A stretch of DNA of 12,707 nt from an uncultured Rubrobacteraceae bacterium (GTDB lineage Bacteria > Actinomycetota > Rubrobacteria > Rubrobacterales > Rubrobacteraceae): positions 1-12,707 of the forward strand of contig CADCVI010000075.1 of NCBI GenBank assembly GCA_902806105.1, given 5' to 3'. Positions 1-6,058 of this stretch are shown here, in pieces (position 1 is the first letter of the stretch; each line of letters opens with the position of its first letter). The notes under the pieces were generated by a model. It ran no database searches. It was not told the origin of the DNA and saw only the letters and a program-made list of their open reading frames with translations. A program made the translations under genes and the position numbers.

Positions 1-1
1 G

Positions 2-109
2 TCGAAGCTCGGCCGGCTCGCGGAGCACCTGATCTCCCACCTCGACTACGAGGAAGCCAACCTCGGCCCTACCCTGCGCCGCCTCCACTCCTGGTCGCTG
101 GACCGCTAG
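2..109 (+). CDS. Hemerythrin-like domain protein, C-terminal fragment
   Basis: Only the last 35 codons are in the window, in frame 2, ending in TAG at 107-109. The peptide reads SKLGRLAEHLISHLDYEE and continues ANLGPTLRRLHSWSLDR. The pattern of a helix with H-L-x-x-E-E followed by L-x-P-x-L resembles the last helix of HHE/hemerythrin-type four-helix bundles, where a His and a Glu ligate the metal. Codon use is GC-rich in third positions like the confirmed genes. The metal centre and full domain lie outside the window, so the family call is tentative; another small helical-bundle protein is possible. Confidence 0.45.
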   Translation, partial: SKLGRLAEHLISHLDYEEANLGPTLRRLHSWSLDR

Positions 110-474
110 AGCAGTCGCCTCAAGACCTCCTCGTCGGAGACGCGACGCGGTCTCCGTACCCCCGTCAGCGAACGGCCGCCACCGCCGAGGCCCCGCGAAG
201 CGATGCTTCGTCGTTTCTAGAGATGCTCCAAAAGAACGAGAAGCCCCAGCTGGTACCTCCCCGGTGATCCTGCCGCAGGGCTTCCCGTCTCGCCACCGTT
301 CGTTCGAACTTCAGCGTTGGTCTGCGACCTCGCGAAGGATTCGTTCGTGGACCGAACGGGGTTTGCCTCTGGTCGAAACCGTGCGTGCTCGAAAGGATCC
401 GGCCGCCACCCCTCGAAGATGCCGGCCCGTTCTTGCTGCTCCAGCGGACTACCGTTTATCGTCGCGGACGGTCA
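110..474. other. Gene-free stretch with two small hairpins
   Basis: No reading frame here has a ribosome binding site or recognisable protein; the frames that are open have no family character. Two perfect 6-bp inverted repeats are visible: CGAAGC-GAT-GCTTCG at 196-210, followed by TCGTTTCT, which could be a weak terminator for the upstream gene, and CGTTCG-TGGAC-CGAACG at 342-358. Read on the minus strand, 263-312 resembles the 3' end of 16S rRNA (see findings). It may be decayed sequence. Confidence 0.4.
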
Positions 475-1461
475 TCAGGTGATGTGACTAGAGGTCCAGA
501 CCGTCGGTTCGCGCGGCAGCCGGTCGGGGTCGAAACGTGCGAGCAGGTCGGGGAGGCTCGGCCTCTCCCCGGGCTCCGCGAGGCCGAGGGAGGTCGCCAT
601 CCACGCGAGCACCTCCGCTGGCGTCTCACCCGCCCTTCTCCGGTCGTCGAGCGTAACGGCGCCGTGGCGCTTCGCGAGGCGCTGGCCGTCCGGGCCTAGC
701 ACGAGCGGTACGTGTGCGTAGCGAGGTGCCGTGAGCCCGAGCAGGCGGTAGAGGAGGATCTGGCGCGGGGTGGAGTCGACGAGGTCCGCGCCGCGTACCA
801 CCTCCTCGACGCCCTGATCCCGGTCGTCCACCACCACGGCGAGCTGGTAGGCGGGGGCACCGTCGTTGCGCCGCACGACGAAGTCGTCTACCTCCCCCTC
901 GTGGTGCCCGAGCAGCCGGTCCTCGAACGCGACCCGCGCGCCCCCCGCGCGCACCCTCAGCGCGGGCGGACGCCCCGACGCCTCCTTCTCCGCGCGCTCG
1001 GCCTGCGAGAGCTGCCGGCAGGTGCCGGGGTAGCGGTCGGAGGCGGCGATGCCGTGCGGCGCCGACACGGCTGCTCGTATCTCGGCCCGCGTGCAGTAGC
1101 AGGGATAGAGCAGCCCCCCGGCGTCGAGACTGGCGATAACCTCCTCGTACAACGCCCCCCGCTCGGACTGCCGTGCCACCCCTCCGTCCCAGTCGAGCCC
1201 GAGGGCGGCGAGGTCGCCGAGCTGGGCCTCCTCGATCCCCGGGCGCACGCGCGAACGGTCGAGGTCCTCCACGCGCACGAGGAAGCGCGCCCCGGCCGAG
1301 CGCGCGAACAGCCACGCGAGCAGGGCGGTCCTGAGGTTACCGAGGTGGAGCGGGCCGGTCGGGCTCGGAGCGAACCGCCCGTCGCCGAAGGACGCGCCGC
1401 CACCCGAGGGCCGTGACCCCCGCGCAAACCCGCTCAACCGACCGCTACCCTGCCCGTCCAC
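475..1461 (-). CDS. gluQ: Glutamyl-Q tRNA(Asp) synthetase
   Basis: The enzyme activates glutamate and attaches it to the cyclopentene ring of queuosine at position 34 of tRNA-Asp; it is a cytoplasmic paralogue of the GluRS catalytic domain lacking the anticodon-binding part. At 328 residues it has the family's short length. Visible features: GRFAPSPTGPLHLGN (28-42) carrying the HIGH-type motif H39-L-G-N; a zinc site C121-x-C123 with Y144 and C148, the C-x-C...Y-x3-C pattern of E. coli YadB; and RLAKRHGA (261-268) as the KMSKS equivalent. The GTG at 1461 has AGGAGG only 3 bases upstream, and about 25 Gly/Ser/Arg-rich residues precede the conserved core, so the true start could be slightly downstream (for example TTG at 1437, though it lacks a good ribosome binding site). 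It ends in tandem TGA TGA and is transcribed divergently from the hydrolase at 1614. Confidence 0.9.
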   Translation of the reverse strand: MDGQGSGRLSGFARGSRPSGGGASFGDGRFAPSPTGPLHLGNLRTALLAWLFARSAGARFLVRVEDLDRSRVRPGIEEAQLGDLAALGLDWDGGVARQSERGALYEEVIASLDAGGLLYPCYCTRAEIRAAVSAPHGIAASDRYPGTCRQLSQAERAEKEASGRPPALRVRAGGARVAFEDRLLGHHEGEVDDFVVRRNDGAPAYQLAVVVDDRDQGVEEVVRGADLVDSTPRQILLYRLLGLTAPRYAHVPLVLGPDGQRLAKRHGAVTLDDRRRAGETPAEVLAWMATSLGLAEPGERPSLPDLLARFDPDRLPREPTVWTSSHIT

Positions 1462-1543
1462 CAGCCTCCTCGAGTCTCGCAGAGTCTGCCTCCGGAAGAC
1501 GACGCTTTCAAGACGCTCGACCCCGTCCTCGGAAACGCCGGCT

Positions 1544-1549
1544 TACAAT
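1544..1549 (+). promoter_or_regulatory. Candidate -10 box for the YheT-type hydrolase
   Basis: TACAAT (5 of 6 to TATAAT) lies in the 152-base divergent gap, 64 bases before the TTG start at 1614. No convincing -35 element sits 16-18 bases upstream, so the call rests on the -10 match and position alone. Confidence 0.3.
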
Positions 1550-1613
1550 CCGGCCGGGGAGCTCGCCGTGGGCGACGCATCCTCCGACAGGGACCCGACA
1601 GGAGGGACAGGGG

Positions 1614-2690
1614 TTGAATCGCCACGGAGGGGAGAAGGCCGGCGGGGGAGGGGTAGAGCGCCCTCGCGAGGGCGCGAGGGCGCTGGCGAGAGAGGCGGAG
1701 CGGGGGCTCTCTGCCCATCCCTTCCGGCCGCACCCCCTGCTAAAGGGCGGACACGCCCAGACGCTCGCGGCGTGGGCGTGGCCCGGTCGGGTCCGCGCGG
1801 AGGAGACGCGCGCCGACGAGAAGCGCCTCTTCGAGGTCGAGCCGGGGGTACGCATACTCGCCCGCTGCCGCTGGCACGGGGACAGGGCCGCGCGCCTCAC
1901 CGTCGTCCTCATACACGGCCTCGGGGGCTCGGCGGATGCCCCGTACGTGGTCGGCGCGGCCCGGCTGGCGCATCGCGCGGGCGCGAACGTCATCCGCCTG
2001 AACCAGCGCAACTGCGGCGGGACGGAGCACCTGACCCCGACGCTCTACCACAGCGGCATGTCCGGTGACCTCGCGGCCGTGGTCAGCGAGCTCGGGGCCC
2101 GGGACGGGCTGACCCGCGTCCTCGTCGCGGGCTTCTCGATGGGCGGCAACCTCGCCCTCAAGATGGCCGGGGAGATGGGGGATGATGCGCCGTCATCGCT
2201 CCTCGGCGTCTGCGCCGTCTCGCCCGCGCTCGACCTCGCCGCGACCGTGACGAGGCTCGAGAAGCCCTCGAACTACGCCTACGAACGGACCTTCGCCCAG
2301 GGCCTCCGCCGCCTCGTCGTACGGAAGAAGGCGCTCTACCCCGCCCTCTACGACACGCGCGCCCTCGCTCGTGCCCGCACCGTCCGCGGCTTCGACGAGC
2401 TCTACACCGCGCCGCACGGAGGTTTCGAGGGCGCGAGCGACTACTACGAACGCGCCAGCGCGATCCGCGGTGCGGGACGCATAAAGGTGCCGACCCTCAT
2501 AATCCACGCCCAGGACGACCCGCTGGTCCCCTTCGCGCCCCTGCGCCGCCCGGAGGTCCTCGACAACCCGCACATCACCCTGGCCGCGCCCCCGCACGGC
2601 GGCCACGTGGCCTTCGTCTCCGCCTCGAAGGCTGAACGGTTCTGGGCCGAGGGCCGCCTCGCGTGGTTTCTAGACCTCCTCTCCGCCTGA
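1614..2690 (+). CDS. YheT-type alpha/beta-fold hydrolase
   Basis: A cytoplasmic alpha/beta hydrolase of the COG0429/YheT group, presumed esterase-like; the natural substrate of this group is poorly defined. The reading frame is open from 1413, but the start chosen is TTG at 1614 because GGAGG (1601-1605) lies 8 bases before it and the residues upstream are low-complexity. This gives 358 residues. The family N-terminus F-R-P-H-P-L-L-K-G-G-H-A-Q-T-L is at 37-51. The oxyanion strand VVLIHGLGGSADAPY is followed by the nucleophile elbow G-F-S-M-G-G-N with Ser175. The acid is Asp301 or Asp302 in HAQDDPLVP, and the base is His331 in PPHGGHVAF, so the triad is complete. It is divergent from gluQ and 88 bases upstream of the HAD gene. 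The precise reaction cannot be read from the sequence. Confidence 0.85.
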   Translation: MNRHGGEKAGGGGVERPREGARALAREAERGLSAHPFRPHPLLKGGHAQTLAAWAWPGRVRAEETRADEKRLFEVEPGVRILARCRWHGDRAARLTVVLIHGLGGSADAPYVVGAARLAHRAGANVIRLNQRNCGGTEHLTPTLYHSGMSGDLAAVVSELGARDGLTRVLVAGFSMGGNLALKMAGEMGDDAPSSLLGVCAVSPALDLAATVTRLEKPSNYAYERTFAQGLRRLVVRKKALYPALYDTRALARARTVRGFDELYTAPHGGFEGASDYYERASAIRGAGRIKVPTLIIHAQDDPLVPFAPLRRPEVLDNPHITLAAPPHGGHVAFVSASKAERFWAEGRLAWFLDLLSA

Positions 2691-2741
2691 GACATCCGCG
2701 CCGCGGTCGAGGGCGGTTCCGCCGGGCGCGTCCTCAACGGC

Positions 2742-2747
2742 TAGAAT
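2742..2747 (+). promoter_or_regulatory. Candidate -10 box for the HAD-mutM pair
   Basis: TAGAAT (5 of 6 to TATAAT) sits 31 bases before the GTG start at 2779, a normal leader length. The -35 region (TTCCGC at 2718-2723, 18-base spacer) is poor. A GGCGG-TT-CCGCC inverted repeat at 2712-2723 overlaps it. Confidence 0.3.
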
Positions 2748-2778
2748 AACCGGGTTGTTTTACACAGGGAGGGTTCGC

Positions 2779-3633
2779 GTGTCCGGAGGGGCTGGTACTG
2801 AGAAGAACGGGGGCTTCCCCTTCGACCTGGGCGCCTTCGACCTCGACGGGACGGTGCTGCGGCGCGACCTCACGATCTCCCGGGCGACCATCGAAGCCTT
2901 CGAGGCTTTGAGGGGGCGCGGGATGCGGCTCGTGGTGGCGACGGGACGGCGGTTCGAGGGGGCCCGCGAGCACGCCGCGAGGCTCGGTTTCGGGGGCGAC
3001 GATCCCGTGGTCTGCTACGGCGGCTCGATGGTCCGGCGGATGAACGGCGAGACGCTCCTGCACCGGAGGCTCCCGAGGGACCTCGCCCTCGAAGTCCTGG
3101 ACTGGGCTGCGGAACGCGGCCTCCACGCCCGCGTCTTCACCGACGGCAAGGTGGTAACTTCCCCCGAAAACTCCGCGGTCATGAAGCACGTCTCGAACAG
3201 CGAGCCGGACGTCCGTGCCGTCGACTCCCCTGCCCGGTGGCTGCGCGAAGAGGCCGGGGAAGACCCGACGAAGCTCGTGCTCGTAGACCACCCCCGCGAC
3301 GTTCCGGGCTGGCTGAAGGCGGCGCAGGACGCCTTCGCCGGGCGCCTCCACGTCACCCGCAGCCTCCCCCACTACGTCGAGGTCGGCGGCCTACTCGGCA
3401 CGAAGTCCGAGGGCCTCAAGTTTCTGTGCGAGCGGTGGGGGATAGAGCCCGGCCGCGCCCTCGCCTTCGGGGACGCGGACAACGATATAGACATGCTCCG
3501 CTTCGTCGGGTGCGGCGTCGCGGTCGGCCCGATGGACGGCGAGGTCCGGGCCGCCGCCGACGTCGTGGCCCCTTCGGTCCAGGAGGACGGCGTCGCCAGC
3601 TTCGTGCGGGAGCTCGTCGGGGAGGGCTCGTAG
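2779..3633 (+). CDS. Cof-type HAD-superfamily phosphatase
   Basis: A soluble Mg-dependent phosphatase of the HAD Cof/IIB group, which dephosphorylates small metabolites such as sugar phosphates, nucleotides or flavin precursors. The frame is open from TTG 2755, but GTG 2779 is preferred: GGGAGGG (2767-2773) is 5 bases upstream, giving 284 residues, the usual size. All four HAD motifs are present: FDLDGT with nucleophile Asp21 and acid Asp23; VVATGR with Thr55; Lys209 in GTKSEGLK; and GDADNDIDML with Asp232/Asp236. The large insert between motifs II and III is the C2-type cap that sets specificity. The G of its TAG stop is also the first base of the GTG start of the downstream DNA glycosylase, so the two genes are very probably translationally coupled. 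The substrate is unknown. Confidence 0.88.
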   Translation: MSGGAGTEKNGGFPFDLGAFDLDGTVLRRDLTISRATIEAFEALRGRGMRLVVATGRRFEGAREHAARLGFGGDDPVVCYGGSMVRRMNGETLLHRRLPRDLALEVLDWAAERGLHARVFTDGKVVTSPENSAVMKHVSNSEPDVRAVDSPARWLREEAGEDPTKLVLVDHPRDVPGWLKAAQDAFAGRLHVTRSLPHYVEVGGLLGTKSEGLKFLCERWGIEPGRALAFGDADNDIDMLRFVGCGVAVGPMDGEVRAAADVVAPSVQEDGVASFVRELVGEGS

Positions 3634-4454
3634 TGCCCGAGCTCCCCGAGGTTACCGTCATCGCCGAGGACGTCCGCACCCTGGCCCAGGGGAGGGTAGT
3701 TACCCGCGCCGCCATCCTCCGCGACGACGTCTCGAACGCGGGCGTAGAGGGCTTCCCCGGCAAGCTAGTTGGAAAGACGCTCCGGGGGACGGGGCGGCGC
3801 GGCAAGATCATCACGCTGGACTTCGGGGACGTCGTGGGGCTCGTCCACCTCGTCATCTCCGGGCGCGTCCTCCGCCTCCCCGAGTGGCGGGAGCCGGACA
3901 AGATCCACACCGCCGTCGTCGAGTTCGGCGGAGAGGAGCCGCTGGTCCTCGCCTTCACCCGCCTCTGGCTCGGCTACTTCGACCTCTACGACCCGGACAG
4001 GGTAGGGGAGCACCCCCTCCTGAAGCGCCTCGGCCCCGACCCGTTCTCGGAGGGTTTCACCCTCGAATACCTGCGGGGCATCTTCGCCCGCAAGGCCGCC
4101 ATAAAAGGTCTGCTCCTCGACCAGTCGATGATAGCGGGCCTCGGCAACATCTACGTCGACGAGGTCCTCTTCGAGGCCGGGGTCCACCCCACGCGCAAGG
4201 CGAACACCCTGACGCCGACGGAGACCGAAGCCATCTACTCGGCCAGCCGCGACATCCTCGGCCGCGCCATCGAGCTGCGGGGCACGACCTTCGACTCCTA
4301 CCACGACGCCTTCGGAGAGACCGGCAAGTTCCAGCACCAGCTCAAGGTCTTCACCCACGCCGGCGAGCCCTGCCCCGTCTGCGGCACGGAGATACAGAAG
4401 CTCCGCGTCGCCGGTCGCGGCACCCACGTCTGCCCGGTCTGCCAGCCCCTGTAA
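3633..4454 (+). CDS. mutM: Fpg/MutM-family DNA glycosylase
   Basis: A bifunctional DNA glycosylase/AP lyase of the Fpg/Nei family, excising oxidised bases such as 8-oxoguanine and formamidopyrimidines in base excision repair. GTG 3633 overlaps the preceding stop and has GGGGAGGG (3619-3626) upstream. The 273-residue product (usual length) starts P-E-L-P-E-V, giving the catalytic N-terminal Pro and Glu3. Lys58 in GRRGKI matches the conserved E. coli Lys57. The helix-two-turn-helix is around GLGNIYVDEVLFEAGVHP, a lesion-capping loop is at RGTTFDSYHDAFGETGKFQ, and the zinc finger has Cys247, Cys250, Cys267 and Cys270 with the conserved RVAGRGTHVC. Oddities: the usual HLGMSG reads HLVISG, the HDHV motif is absent, and DPRRFG is replaced by TRLWLG. 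The family is certain; the exact lesion preference (Fpg or Nei-like) is not. Confidence 0.9.
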   Translation: MPELPEVTVIAEDVRTLAQGRVVTRAAILRDDVSNAGVEGFPGKLVGKTLRGTGRRGKIITLDFGDVVGLVHLVISGRVLRLPEWREPDKIHTAVVEFGGEEPLVLAFTRLWLGYFDLYDPDRVGEHPLLKRLGPDPFSEGFTLEYLRGIFARKAAIKGLLLDQSMIAGLGNIYVDEVLFEAGVHPTRKANTLTPTETEAIYSASRDILGRAIELRGTTFDSYHDAFGETGKFQHQLKVFTHAGEPCPVCGTEIQKLRVAGRGTHVCPVCQPL

Positions 4455-4455
4455 C

Positions 4456-4490
4456 GGCGGGCAGATAGGACCGCCGCCCTGCTACCCGCC
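4456..4490. terminator. Hairpin between convergent genes
   Basis: GGCGGGCAG (4456-4464) can pair with CTG (4479-4481) plus CCCGCC (4485-4490), with a 3-base bulge, forming a 9-bp stem just after the glycosylase stop and overlapping the end of the convergent lipoprotein gene. There is no T-run, so efficiency as an intrinsic terminator is uncertain. Confidence 0.35.
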
Positions 4491-5051
4491 TATAAGCTCC
4501 GGGTTCGCGTCGGCGACCTCCCTGGATCTCGCGTAGGAGGCCTCGGCCCTCGCGTAGCCGTCCTCCACCTCCGACAGGACGTCGAGCGCCCTCTCGCGGT
4601 CGTCCCTGAGTATGGGGTCGTTCTCCAGGATCTCGTAGAACTCCATCTCCCGGGACTCGGCCCCGAGCTGGGCGTCCATCGCCTCCGCGACGAGTCCTGC
4701 GTACTCCTTGATCTCGGGCTCCACGTCGAGGTCCTGCACCTCCAGGAGCGGCTCCCGCGCCTCTTCGAGGCTCGCGCGGGCCTCGGACAGCGTCTCGCGC
4801 GCCTGGGCGACGCGCTCTGCCTGCTCTTCCGGGTCCTCCCCGCCTTCTATGGCCTCCCTGGCACCCTCGTAAGTCTCGCGGGATTCCCCGAAGAGCCGGT
4901 CGTGCTCGGCTATCGTCTCGTTGGCCGTCGCGATGGCGTCGTTGGCCTGCTCGCGAGGATCTCCCGAGACCCCGGAGCAACCGGCGGCGAGGAGGAGCAG
5001 TGAGAGGGTTAACACAACAGCGGAGGCTCGGAGTTCTAAAATACGCTTCAT
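4482..5051 (-). CDS. Predicted lipoprotein with helical, acidic body
   Basis: An exported lipoprotein of 189 residues with no family I recognise. Residues 1-24 form a type II signal peptide: MKR start, a hydrophobic run, then the lipobox L-A-A-G-C with Cys25 as the lipidated residue, which would anchor it to the outer face of the cytoplasmic membrane. The rest is nearly all predicted helix, rich in Glu, Ala and Arg with heptad-like spacing (for example EEQAERVAQARETLSEARASL and its continuation), suggesting a coiled coil or three-helix bundle. The frame is open much further upstream (to 5462) but ATG 5051 is the start that yields a signal peptide. No Shine-Dalgarno precedes it; a possible -10, TAAACT, lies only 10 bases before the ATG, implying an almost leaderless message. 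Its start codon overlaps that of the divergent gene at 5050. Confidence 0.8.
   Translation of the reverse strand: MKRILELRASAVVLTLSLLLLAAGCSGVSGDPREQANDAIATANETIAEHDRLFGESRETYEGAREAIEGGEDPEEQAERVAQARETLSEARASLEEAREPLLEVQDLDVEPEIKEYAGLVAEAMDAQLGAESREMEFYEILENDPILRDDRERALDVLSEVEDGYARAEASYARSREVADANPELIGG
5037..5042 (+). promoter_or_regulatory. Candidate -10 box for a leaderless transcript
   Basis: TAAAAT ends 7 bases before the ATG at 5050, so transcription would begin at or next to the start codon. TTAACA (5009-5014) resembles a -35 but the 22-base spacer is too long for a standard sigma-70-type promoter. Confidence 0.35.
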
Positions 5052-5475
5052 GAGTAAAGACAGTTTATCGTTTCTCGCATCGTTGCGGGCACGGCTCTCG
5101 CGAAGGCTCTTGCGGTCGCGGCCGGGCTCGGCCCCCTCGCACGTCTCTGTTGACGACGGGCCCCTGGAGGAGGAGCCGAAGGTTCCGGCGGCGCTCGAGA
5201 CCCGTGCGGCCGGGATGGTTCGCGAATACCTCCGGGCGCAGGCCGCGAACCTGGAGCGCGCCGAGCGCCTCGGGGAGCGCGCCGAGCGCTTGGAGAAGGC
5301 CGGGATTCCAAGCGAGAGCGCCCGGAACAGGGCCGAGCGCGCGAAGGAAGAGGTCATGGTCGGTCTTGCGGCGCTCCGGGGCCGCTTCGTCGAGGCCGCG
5401 GGCGGGAGAGAGGGGGGCCGCGCGTTCGATCGGGTGGTGGATCTCCTCTGCCCGACCTTCAAGCCCCTGTACTAG
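5050..5475 (+). CDS. Small helical protein of unknown function
   Basis: A 141-residue protein I do not recognise. Codon third positions are strongly GC-rich across the frame, supporting real coding. Residues 1-22 (MSKDSLSFLASLRARLSRRL) form a basic amphipathic helix. After a Pro/Ser/Gly-rich, acidic linker comes a helical block of E-R-A-E-R-L-G-type repeats, then a helix ending in RAFDRVVDLLCPTFKPLY with one Cys. There is no signal peptide or membrane segment. ATG 5050 is the only good start; it lacks a Shine-Dalgarno but has TAAAAT 8 bases upstream, fitting leaderless translation, which is common in actinobacteria. It is divergent from the lipoprotein with overlapping start codons, so the two may be co-regulated from one tiny region. 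Function cannot be assigned. Confidence 0.7.
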   Translation: MSKDSLSFLASLRARLSRRLLRSRPGSAPSHVSVDDGPLEEEPKVPAALETRAAGMVREYLRAQAANLERAERLGERAERLEKAGIPSESARNRAERAKEEVMVGLAALRGRFVEAAGGREGGRAFDRVVDLLCPTFKPLY

Positions 5476-5476
5476 T

Positions 5477-5510
5477 AGGGGCCCCGCCCTCGAATCCGAG
5501 CGGGGCCCTT
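5477..5510. terminator. Strong GC hairpin between convergent genes
   Basis: GGGCCCCGC (5479-5487) pairs perfectly with GCGGGGCCC (5500-5508), extended by a G-T and an A-T pair to about 11 bp, with a 12-base loop. It begins 2 bases after the TAG of the plus-strand gene and lies 32 bases before the end of the convergent minus-strand gene. There is no T-run, so it may be a bidirectional hairpin-type terminator. Confidence 0.55.
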
Positions 5511-5541
5511 CGGGGGAACGGTTACCTCTGGATGCTTCCCC

Positions 5542-5979
5542 CTAGCCGGACCTCAGGGCGTTGAAGATGTCCCCCGCGATGCGGCGAGCCTGGGGGCCGG
5601 TCCTCGGGCTCAGGAACAGGAAGCCGGCGCCAGCGGCGAGCAGCAGGAGAAGCTTGCCGGAGCCGCCGCTGCTCCTGCGGACCTTCTCGCCCCGGACCCT
5701 CTTCGCGCCCTCCTGGGCCGCGCCGACGACGGACTCGACCTGGTCGCGTACCTTGTCGTCGTCCCAGAGCCTCGCCACGATCTCCTGCGGGCTCTCGTCG
5801 GAGAGTTCGTCCAGGATCTTGCGGGACGACTCTATAAGGGTACGGATGTTGTCCCGGAGGTCGTCGTCGTAGAGGAGCCTCTCAGCGACCGGCCTCGCCC
5901 CCGCGTAGGCGGCTACCAGGGCGGACCCATTGGTCGCCCCCTTCTTCAACTTCTCCGTCCGCGATCTACTCCCGAACAC
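5542..5979 (-). CDS. Membrane-anchored protein with internal repeat, unknown function
   Basis: A 145-residue protein without a family name I can give. The start is GTG 5979, with AGGGAGG 6 bases upstream. Residues 10-34 are basic then Ala-rich. Residues 36-54 and 71-90 look like two copies of one helical unit, each beginning L-[YW]-D-D-D and followed by (V)RD and a polar helix. A basic Ser/Gly-rich linker (93-108) leads to a single hydrophobic segment KLLLLLAAGAGFLFLSP (109-125), then a short tail with several basic residues. This suggests a tail-type membrane anchor with the repeat domain in the cytoplasm. It follows ileS by 79 bases on the same strand and may be read through from it, or use its own promoter (TATGAT at 6041-6036). 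YtxH-like stress proteins have a related style, but I see no firm match. Confidence 0.75.
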   Translation of the reverse strand: MFGSRSRTEKLKKGATNGSALVAAYAGARPVAERLLYDDDLRDNIRTLIESSRKILDELSDESPQEIVARLWDDDKVRDQVESVVGAAQEGAKRVRGEKVRRSSGGSGKLLLLLAAGAGFLFLSPRTGPQARRIAGDIFNALRSG

Positions 5980-6035
5980 TTCGTACCTCCCTCTCGCCTC
6001 TTCTCACCGACTGCGTCGGACGACGTCAAGCCCTC

Positions 6036-6041
6036 ATCATA
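6036..6041 (-). promoter_or_regulatory. Candidate -10 box in the ileS / membrane-protein gap
   Basis: On the minus strand TATGAT (5 of 6 to TATAAT) lies 57 bases before the GTG start at 5979, just after the ileS stop. No good -35 sits 17 bases upstream. A TTGACG at 6029-6024 also occurs here but its -10 partner is poor. Confidence 0.3.
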
Positions 6042-6058
6042 CCCGTTTCGGCTTTACA

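Noticed and set aside
302..309. GTTCGAAC as a tRNA T-loop
   Set aside because: No acceptor stem, anticodon arm or D-arm can be built around it on either strand.
264..699. Overlapping plus-strand open frames in the gap and gluQ 3' region
   Set aside because: They lack ribosome binding sites and family character, and the second overlaps gluQ in antisense, as expected of GC-rich shadow frames.
4482..5462. A single 326-residue protein instead of the 189-residue lipoprotein
   Set aside because: The extra N-terminal part is antisense to the plus-strand gene at 5050-5475, is low-complexity, and would bury the signal peptide in the middle.
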